From positions 1,054,001 to 1,118,000 of the forward strand of contig JAGVVL010000002.1 of NCBI GenBank assembly GCA_018287875.1: DNA of 64,000 nt. Direction: 5' to 3'. Position 1 is the first letter of the stretch; every line of letters begins with the position of its first letter. The notes under the pieces are model-generated. The model ran no database searches. It was not told where the DNA came from and saw only the letters and a list, made by a program, of their open reading frames with translations. Below, piece by piece: positions 55,788-64,000 of this stretch. The DNA comes from Nigrospora sphaerica (lineage: Eukaryota > Ascomycota > Sordariomycetes > Amphisphaeriales > Apiosporaceae). The translations under genes were made by a program, and so were the position numbers.

Positions 55788-57781
55788 ACTGCCGGCGAAA
55801 CGGGTTCAAGGAGTGGCTGCGAGTCGGAAGAGAGAGAAAAGAGAGAGAGAAACAGTGGCAAGCGGTACCGGTACCGTGGCACGATTGCTGGAACGTTTAG
55901 AGAGTGAATATGGACAAGGGACGAACGACGCTGACAGTGAAACGGGACAGCTGGCACAGGCAAAACAAGAAGGGACGAAGACCGTGCCACTATATATACA
56001 AGTATGAACCAATGGATGTCAACTATGCCAGATCCATATACTTCAACCAGAACTACGGTTCCTATGTCTTTTCTTGCGGTTCGCAACCTCGTTTAAAGTT
56101 TGAGACCACGGTTTCAGTACCGGAACCCCTGGGCACCGAAACGGGTCATACTGTGGCCGGCAGGCTCGGATCCCCCTTGTAGCCCATCTTGGACGGGTCT
56201 GGAGGTCCCTGGTCGGGGCGCCGTGGAGACCGAAAAAAAAAAAACCCGAGCTCAGTCCTCACGTATCAGTTCGATACAGGGGCGGGAGAAGGAGGCGGCG
56301 GGGGAGAAGCAACAGATGCCTCGCCAGGCAAATAGGCTTCAAGGCCCGACAGTCCCGCTGCATACCTTGCTGACATACGGAGCAGTAGGTTCACGTAACC
56401 TACCTCTTTCTAATTACTTACATATTGGTGCGGGCACTAGCGCTAGCTTTCGGAATTTCGGGCGCTGTCGAGTAACACCTCGTGATCATCGTGTACCCGC
56501 GGAGCCGCGGTGTCTTTGGCATTTGGGAAACCATCTTGAGACTCCCCCCCCTTTGCACAGGTACCGGATATCGTCCCACAGCATCGTAGCCGCGCTCGGC
56601 GAGCACTCCAGTAAAGTTTGATTGCACCTGACGGATTTTCCCGTCGTCCGGTCTGGGTCTCTTCAATCTGCGACCGTGCATTACCCGTGTGGCAGGGAGC
56701 TGGGTCAGTCGGCCGACCAGGGGTGCCAAGACTTTTTTCTGCTGCAGTTGAACCAGGGGTGGGGGCCGGGCTGTTCACCTTTTTTCATTCCACCCTCGCT
56801 TGCTGAGTATACAGCACGGCAACCAGAGAGTAGCAGATCGGGGATCGGGGCCCAAGCATCTGATGTCAAAAACCCGCCGTCCACCCCTCCCCGGCCATCC
56901 CGACGGCGTCCGTTCGACGAATTGGGAAGCTGGCGCTTGGCCCCGTTCTGGAACAGGCTTAGCTCAGCCATCAATGGACCTTGAAAGACAAGGACGAACG
57001 ACAACCAACGGTACGCGAGGGCGGACCCGTGCCTCCGGGCCCAATAGTCTATGCCTCCCTGTTCTCGCCGTTATACGTCCCCTCTCTCTTATTAGGTTCG
57101 CCCTGCCGAGACCTCTAGTCTTTACTTCCAACCCCTGACCCTCCTCCGGGGCACGCCGTCTGCGGAAACATCGTCATCGAGTGAACGCTTCATCATTTTC
57201 TTCCATGCCGATGGCAATCAATGGGCTTCTTGGATACGGCCCAGCCTGGCATTCTGGGTCTCTGGCTGTACCATTTTCAATTGGAAACATGCGAAAGCAC
57301 CATCGTAGGGAATAACCGCACGCACGCCTGATCGCCAAGCTCTGTTACGCTTCGAGTCGTCACGCCTCGCAACCTAGAAGCACGAAGAAACCATCCGTCC
57401 CTTTGCGGAGAGCCGAGGTTCCCTGCTACTCAAAGCTGGGTCACGGGCCGAAGCAAGCAGTTGCGATTTGTCTTGACAGTCTATTAACGGACCTGCACGT
57501 CTATCTATTGGTATCCTCGCAGCCAGATTTCTTCGTAGGCAGTGCCTGGGTCTCCAGTCCAAACACGTCCTCACTTGACTCTGACGGCCGTCGGGGGCGC
57601 CATCCTCGGTTGTTTCTCCAACCTACGACGCTGGAAAACAAAAATGCCTAAACCATGCAACCCGAACTTTTCTGCTCAACGTGGGGAAAAAACAAAAAGG
57701 GAACGACGTGACTCCATGTTCATCGAAGGTATTATCATGCGTGAGGGGTCGTAAGCAAGCGGGAACTCCGTAAACACACGT
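55788..57781. other. Intergenic region
   Basis: The left end is the GH131 promoter and the right end is the 3' flank of elongation factor 3. The short open frames on both strands have no recognisable product. An A-run (56233-56243) and GA-rich text occur near 56230-56330. Confidence 0.6.
55991..55998 (-). promoter_or_regulatory. TATA box of the GH131 gene
   Basis: TATATATA on the minus strand lies about 205 bp upstream of the GH131 ATG, with a CA/GT-mixed leader after it. Confidence 0.5.
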
Positions 57782-60700
57782 TTACTCGTCGTCCTCGTCC
57801 GAGAAGACCTCCTCACCACGCTTGCGGCGAGCCATGCGCTCCTTCTTCTTCTTGCGCGCCTCGGAGCTCGTCAGCTTGGCCTTCTTCGCCTTGGTGACAA
57901 TCTTGTTGCCCATGGCGTCGAACTTCTCCTCCTCATCGTCACCCTTCTTGTCCAGGCGGGGACCCGAACCCTGGCCGGCAACCCAGTTGTGGCCCGAAGG
58001 AGTCATCTTGCCGTCCATGACGGCCCAGACCTCGTCCGTCAAGTCCTTGGTGAACTCGGCAGAGTGGGTAATGATGATAACACCACCCTCGAACTTCTTC
58101 AGCGCCTTGGACAGGGCACCGAGAGAGTCACGGTCGAGGTAGTTGGTCGGCTCGTCGAGGACAATCAAGTGGGGACGCTGCCACGAGCAAGCAGACAGGA
58201 CGACCTTGACACGCTGACCACCGGACAGACCGCGCATGCGCGAGTGAGAGACCAGCTCGGCGTCGAGGCCGAAGTTGGCGCAGTGGCTCTCAATCTCCTT
58301 GCGGACCAGAGGGCGGAACTGACCCGAGGCCAGGGCCTCCTTCATATCGACATCGGCAACCATCTTCTGGTGAGAGGCCAGCAGCTCGCTACGGGGCAAC
58401 CAGGCGTTGTCGGCAGTCATCATGGGAACCCAGCGCTCGTTCTTCATGCCGATGTTCTCGCCCAGGGCGAACGAGCACTCGTACTCGTAGCTGTTCTTGA
58501 ACTTCCTGCGGCTGTGGATGCCGATGACGCGGCGCTGAGTGCCCTCAACCCTGAAGATCTTGTTCATGGCAGCCTCATCATCCTCGGTGATGATCTTGTT
58601 GGCACGATCCATAGTCTCACGATCCTCACCAGTCTGGAATCGCCACTGGATGTACTCGGAGGGAGTCTTGTCCAGGTGGTTATCGATGTGGGCGAAAGCG
58701 TGCTGCTTGATGTACGCAATACGGATGTTCTCGTGCTGGTAAATCTCACCCGAGGTGGGGATGAGCTCACCGGTGAGGACGTTGATAAGGGTCGACTTGC
58801 CGGCACCGTTGGGGCCAATGACGGCAATACGGGACGACAGAGAGCACTGGAAGGTGATGTCCGAAATCTGGGGCTTGGTGGTTCCGGGGTACTGGAAGCT
58901 CATCTTGGTGGCACGCAGGATGGCCTTGGCCTTGGTCTTGACACCCTCCAGGAAACCGGGCTCAGGGAACTGGAACTCCATCTCGGACTCGCCAAGCTCG
59001 TAGTAGGACTTGGCGTGGGGGTTCTGCTCGACGAAGGCCTTCAGGTTGCCCTTGTAGCGCTTGAGCTTGAAGCGCTCGTAGTGGATAATGTACTGGCAGA
59101 CGTTGTCGAGGAAGCCACTGTCGTGCGACACGATGATGGAAGTGCAAGGCGAGTTCTTCAGGTAGTCCTCGAGCCACTTGACGTTCTTCACGTCCAGGTG
59201 GTTGGTAGGCTCGTCGAGCAGCAGGATATCGGGCTCGTTGAAGACAGCACGGCACAGGGCAAGCTTCATCTTCCAACCACCGGACAGGGCGGAAATCTCG
59301 CCGTTGACCATGGCCTCGGTGAAGCCGAACTCATCAAGCTGCTTGCGGACGTTGGTCTCGTCGGCCTCGACGTTGGCCTCAGCCAGCTTCTTCATCGTCC
59401 AGCCAATAGTGGTCATCTCAGTATCCTCAGAGTCGAGATCGTGCTCAACGAAGACGGTCTTGACCTCGCTCTGCTTGGGGAAGCCCTCGACCTGCTCGTT
59501 GTTGATGGCACGCATGAGAGTAGACTTGCCGGAACCGTTGGGGCCACACAGACCGTAGCGGCGGCCACGCTTGAGACGCAGGTGGGTCTGGTTGAGCAGG
59601 ATCTTGGCACCGTAGGCAAGGGAGAAGGTGCAGTCGCAAAGATCCTCACCATCGTCATCAGCATCGGCCTCAATCTCGTTGCCCTCCTCCATGCCGGGAG
59701 TGGCACGCTTGCGGAGGGTGTCAACGACGGCCTCAGCATCAGCCTCGCCAACAATGACGGTGACGAAAGGCTTGAGCGCAGCAGCCCAGGGGGAGGCGTC
59801 AGTCTCCTTCTCGTCAATGAGCTGGCCAGCGATGGCAGCGATGTACTCCATGACGGGAGTCAGCTTCTCGGCGGTGGCCTTGTGCTTGTCGCCAATGGCA
59901 GCCTTGAGGTGGCCCATGACGACAGAGATATCGCCAGCGTGGCTGACCTCGGGGATCTTGCCGTCCTTGACAGCACCAACACGGTTGAGGGTGTCAAGGG
60001 CCTGCTTGGTCTTCTCACGAGCCTCGGGGTCGGCCAAGTTCTCGTAGTTCTTCTCAAGACGGGGCATCATCTTGGGCAAGAAAGGAGCGACGATGGTGGG
60101 GTCGTCGACGAGCTTGCACATGTTGTCGACGATGACGGCCGACTTACGCTTGATGGCGGTCTCGCGCTCACCAAGTCCACGGTCGAGGAGGGGAACCATG
60201 AGAGCGAGGGTGGGCTCACGGACCTCGGTGACGAAGGTGGTGGCACCGAGCAAGTGAACGGTCTCGGGGACGTTCTCGGGCTTGGCGATACACTTGATGA
60301 GCTCGGGAATGAAGCGCTCAATATCACGGTTGACAATCAGCTCGCAGATCTTCTCCATGGTCTTGTAGGCACGCTCCTTGACCTCCTTCTTGGTGTCCCA
60401 CATGGACTCGGAGATGACGGGGATGAGGTCGGGGACACGGAAGGCCAGCTGGGCAGGGGCGACGCGAACAAGGGTCTCAATGCACTCGAGGGCAGTCATC
60501 TTCTCGGGCCACTTCTGGGCCTCAAGGATAGACTTGCAGAGGGGCTCAAGGACGGCCTTGACGGCGTTGGGGCTGATGGCCTCCATGATGGCCAGGGTGG
60601 CGGCGATGGCGGCGTTCTTCACACCGGTGATCTTGTCGCCAATAGCGGCCAGGGTGGCGGGCAGGAGAACGACGAGGTAAGGCTCGACGTTGGCGCCAAC

Positions 60701-61341
60701 CTCGGAGTGCTGGGCGATATCCTGGATGGCCTGGGCGGCCTTCTCGCGGAGAGCGGCATCCTTCTTGTTGGCCAGGTTCTTCTTCAGGGTCTCAACGGTC
60801 CTGTGGGAGATGAATCGTTAGCAACACGGATCGAATCGCAGTAGGCAAAGGCGGATGCAAAAGACGAATGCCAATTGGTCGCAGTCGCAGACCCTGAATG
60901 CCAAGCCCAACTTTTTTTTTCTGCGAGGGGTATAGTGGGTACCGTTGCCTGCGCCCAACCGGCCGACAGCCCTGCAAAATCTCGCATTTCCAGCCAACCG
61001 TGTTTACCGACCAGTGCCCCTTTGCGAGACAGCCGGTCGCGGTTGGCAGGTTAGGCGGGATAGGCGGACAATCGGTTGATTCGGGAGGCGACGGTCTGGC
61101 GGAGGCAAAGGTCTGCGGCGTGGCGTACTGCCCAGGGGCGCGCGAACGGAGCGAAAAAGAACATGGCTAGCAAGTTCACAACTTACTTCTCGGGGGCATC
61201 CTGGTCCTCGATGCGGCCGTTGATGAAGGAAGCCAGTGCAGTGGTGGCCTCCTTGGTCTCAGCAGCGTCCTTGCTCAGGGTGAGCTTGGACATAAGCTCG
61301 TCCAACACCTTGAGGGACTGAGCGTTCTCCTTGGCGGACAT
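57782..61341 (-). CDS. TEF3: Translation elongation factor 3 (ABC-F ATPase)
   Basis: Two exons, 61187-61341 and 57782-60800, encode 1057 residues, the usual eEF3 length. Intron 1 is 386 bp. This fungus-typical factor uses ATP on the ribosome to release E-site tRNA and help eEF1A delivery. The N-terminal third is HEAT repeats ([21 protein letters not shown] and similar), then a four-helix bundle. ABC1 has Walker [10 protein letters not shown], signature LSGGW and Walker [16 protein letters not shown]2 has [14 protein letters not shown] and [12 protein letters not shown], with a chromodomain-like insert ([20 protein letters not shown]) before the second signature. The C-terminus is Lys-rich then acidic ([15 protein letters not shown]), as expected for ribosome contact. 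Third positions are strongly C/G-biased, in keeping with very high expression. Confidence 0.97.
60801..61186 (-). other. Intron 1 of the elongation factor 3 gene (386 bp)
   Basis: The donor is GTAAGT and the acceptor CCACAG, splitting a lysine codon after residue 51. A long intron early in a highly expressed translation gene often carries transcriptional enhancement in fungi; that role is inferred here. Confidence 0.85.
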
Positions 61342-64000
61342 CTTGGTGGTGTTCGTCGGGAGACGTGTGGTGTAGAGGTGGAAAAAGTGTCGAGTCGACT
61401 CGATCCGTCTGGGAAGAGAAACGCGCCGGACGTTTACTGCACCCAGGCTAATCGTCTATCCGTGAGAAGAGAGACGAGCCCACAGATTGCTGACGGAGAA
61501 TCAGAACCTGTTCTATAGCGGCCGTGTGTGAAGAAAGAAAGACTGAGTGGAGAGCTCAGGTTCCTTTCAGAAAAGAGAGGAGGAAAGGAAATAGTGTGAG
61601 GGAGGGAGGAAGGAGGAGAGGGGAGCCAGACGGTGAGACGGGGGAAAAGGACAGACGGACCTTTTTATCGCAAAGTCGACTGCACGGTGGTGGTGTGCTA
61701 GCCTTGGTTGGCCCAGAAATAACAATTTTTTCGCCGGTCTCTTTTTTTTTCTTGCTCAGCGAGGAGGCGAGGGGCAACGGGGAGTGGACACAGATTTTTT
61801 GGTGGGATGGCCGTCTGGGAAGGAGGGGCAGGGGCTAGCGAGGGAGGGGGGGCGGTCGCAGGTTCCGCTGTTACCTCAGTGCTCACCTGGGACCCGGTCG
61901 ACACGCAGTGGAGGCCCCGAATGGTAGGTACCTACGGGACCTGCTGTGTAAAGCCCAAGGCACTGCAGGGGGACATCCCACCACCACCCGGTACATCCAC
62001 CACCCAAGTCCTCCAGTTCCGGCCTAAAAATTACGCTGTCCCGGCCTAAAATCAGACCCGCACCCGCTCCCTGATTGGTCGTACCGACTCGTGCTTATCG
62101 TACTTCTTATCGCCGGTGGGCACTGCTGCTGAATTTGCCATCCGTCCCGAAGGGCGAAAGGCGACTTTCAGAAAGCGGTGAGCCACCCGTTCATGCACAT
62201 GGGCGCTGGCTACAGTCGGGACATCAGGGACTCTGATCCCACACCCTCAGGCTCGCCCCTGGAAGTTCGCTACTCCGTACTTCGTGGGGCATCGTGTTCC
62301 ACAGCTCTTGTTGCCACACCGCGGCCGTGGCGGAAGATGATGGACGTAGGAACGGTCTTCAGTATCATCATCCATGCTGTCGGGAGCTTATCCTCCTCAC
62401 CCTCATCATCCACGGCTGATGGGTGCCCATCCACGTTGGGCCTGGGGACGGCAACGACCTCGCACACGCAGTTTGCCGCGGCCGTGCGTACTGACATAGT
62501 ACTTAGGCAATGTACACGCACTACACTACTCGTCCCGTAACACTTCTCACCTAGCCTGTCCCATGTGAAAGTCAAACTCTTATTCAATCCGGAAAGACTG
62601 CCGAAAGCTGGCCACCGCGGGAAATCCATGATATCGAAATATCTTCGAGGAGTTGAGCTGCTTCAGAACAGACTCGGCATCAAGCTTCTGTTGTGACGGG
62701 CTGACAAGCTGTCAGGCAGATCCGGAGGTCCCCAGGCCCACGGGGAGGCGCCTGTCCCCGGGGGCTATGCAGGCGAGGCAGGCCGACAAAAACGTTCGCC
62801 CGCCCGCTCCACAGCACCCGTAGCAGAGATGCCTCGTGCATTGCCACCCGGATAGACGCGCAAGACGGAGAGGATTTGGAAAGCGCTCGAAGCGGCCCGT
62901 AGTAGAGGTAAGTAATACGAGATGCTTACGCAACAAAATGCTCCAGCCTTAGACTCTAGATTCTTCAAATTGGACGCAAGTTGGTCACCGGTGGCGGCTT
63001 TCGAAGTAGAAGACGAAACAAACCGCAGGTGTAACAAAGAGGCCAGACCGCTCTCGCGAGCCCTCCTACGGGATGCCCTATCCAGGGATGCGTTCTCTGG
63101 TCCAGTCCCCCGGTCCACATGCCAGACTTGCACTGCAGCCGCCGGGGAGAAAGAAAGTCAGATCCATTCTGGGGCCGAGGGGGGGCGAGGGGGGATTAAC
63201 ACCACCCCAAGCATTCTAGCCGGCTTAGGTGGCCAGGCCATAGAACCCTGTTGCTACGGCGTTTCCGAGCATACAGGCGATGCCAAACTTCCGGCCCTTT
63301 GTTGAATGGACCTCTGGCCCGACTCGCGAGTTGAGTAGAACAACAACTCTACGGCTCATCCGGTCTCGTCTCGTTGCCAAAGGGACGAAAAAGTTCATAG
63401 ATGGGCACGTCACGTACCTGATACAAAGGGATACCGCCTACGCTCCAGCCAGCCTGCTCCGACGAATCCCGTACCCATGATACGGCGGCACAGACAGGAT
63501 GGCCGTGGCAGCTACGAGTAGTTACTTCTTAGCTTGCGGTCACCGCAACTTCAAGCGGCTTCCGATGCTTCTGCCGACGCAGTGCATCGGCACCGCCACG
63601 TCTGAATTTCTACTGCGGATCAGCACGGCGGCATGACCCCTATGCATTCATCAGTTCCACAGGTCGTGACAACAAAGACAGACCGACCCACCCCCGGATT
63701 ATGAATGGGCTTTCCTTCGACAAAAGCGCCGGCGCGGGGGCCCCGTCCAACCGGATATGGTGTTTGATTGGAATGGCTCGCAATCATTCGCTTATCGCGA
63801 ACCCGGCTAAGGCCAAGCAAAAGCCCCGACAAGTGGTCCAGGCGAGACAGTTACCTGCGCAAATCGCCAACCTCAATCGAGCACCCAACTCCGGACCTTT
63901 CCCGCCTTGCCGCTAACCCCCCATGGCGTTCTGCATTCCGGTTGCTTGTTCATGCATTGTTGACGGGACTGGCTGTGTTCGTGCTGTCTTCGGCGAGCTG
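61342..64000. other. Intergenic region to the window edge
   Basis: The first 350 bp are the elongation factor 3 leader and promoter. The rest (about 61700-64000) shows no credible gene: short, biased open frames overlap on both strands. It includes GGTAGGTACCTACG at 61924-61937 and a run of T/A-rich words near 61721-61750. Confidence 0.5.
61555..61673 (-). promoter_or_regulatory. Elongation factor 3 core promoter: pyrimidine tract and TATA-like word
   Basis: On the minus strand 61561-61626 is almost entirely C/T (a CT tract such as fungal highly expressed genes carry near the start of transcription). GATAAAAAGG at about 61661-61670 sits upstream of it, about 320 bp before the ATG. Confidence 0.5.

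Noticed and set aside
57989..60844. A 951-codon open frame on the plus strand opposite elongation factor 3
   Set aside because: It is the reverse complement of a strongly codon-biased gene; such bias removes stops from the opposite strand. Its translation is Val/Leu/Gly/Asp-rich without motifs.
1..64000. CRISPR arrays, prophage, intact transposons, dispersed 5S rRNA
   Set aside because: I looked for regularly spaced repeats, transposase or integrase motifs and the fungal 5S consensus by eye and found none; a repeat-masker or Rfam search could still detect degenerate copies.

Overview
This 64 kb window is nuclear DNA from a filamentous ascomycete (Pezizomycotina, most likely Sordariomycetes). 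Genes are spaced at roughly 3 kb and carry short GT-AG introns (48-120 bp is typical) with CTAAC/CTGAC-like branch sites. Families include elongation factor 3, a JEN-type carboxylate permease, a vacuolar TRP (YVC1) channel, a GH131 glucanase and a DUF7888-type secreted protein. No operons or bacterial signals are seen. I modelled exons by hand; every spliced model below keeps frame through all junctions.

Layout, left to right. 1-1521 (-): 5' part of an AAA+ ATPase with a long charged N-terminus. 3981-5258 (+): adenylosuccinate synthetase. 6504-8628 (+): YVC1/TRPY cation channel. 9287-11111 (-): JEN1-like carboxylate permease. 11112-16156: a gene-poor 5 kb stretch holding one intron-bearing tRNA-like locus. 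16157-17037 (-): macro-domain protein. 17988-22244 (+): a 1267-residue multidomain protein combining an HEXXH motif with tandem cytochrome b5-like modules. 23175-23920 (+): HBN1-type nitroreductase. 24655-25872 (-): epoxide hydrolase. 28829-29725 (+): small secreted DUF7888-type protein. 30113-32098 (-): soluble twin-ATPase ABC protein.

Right half. 32729-33371 (+): proteasome maturation factor UMP1. 34174-35033 (-): prenylated UBL3/MUB-like ubiquitin-fold protein. 38693-39902 (-): NmrA/isoflavone-reductase-like protein. 40965-42309 (-): unrecognised basic, disordered protein. 43163-44636 (-): cytosolic-type aspartate aminotransferase. 46228-47338 (-): UFE1/syntaxin-18 SNARE. 48522-50258 (+): DHA1-type MFS exporter. 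50640-51303 (-): decayed FAD monooxygenase. 52567-53670 (+): short-chain dehydrogenase. 53866-53937 (-): initiator tRNA-Met. 54804-55787 (-): GH131 glucanase. 57782-61341 (-): elongation factor 3. 61342-64000: no gene seen beyond the EF3 promoter.

The genes are mostly independent housekeeping and accessory functions: purine and amino-acid metabolism, translation, proteasome assembly, ER SNARE, vacuolar calcium, transport and detoxification. I see no biosynthetic cluster, CRISPR, prophage or intact transposon. The most unusual items are the HEXXH/cytochrome-b5 protein (its metal motif is split by an intron next to an 18-nt exon), the tRNA-like locus with a hairpin intron, the CCAAT-bearing repeats upstream of the nitroreductase, and the monooxygenase relic beside a cluster of CCCATGGG palindromes.
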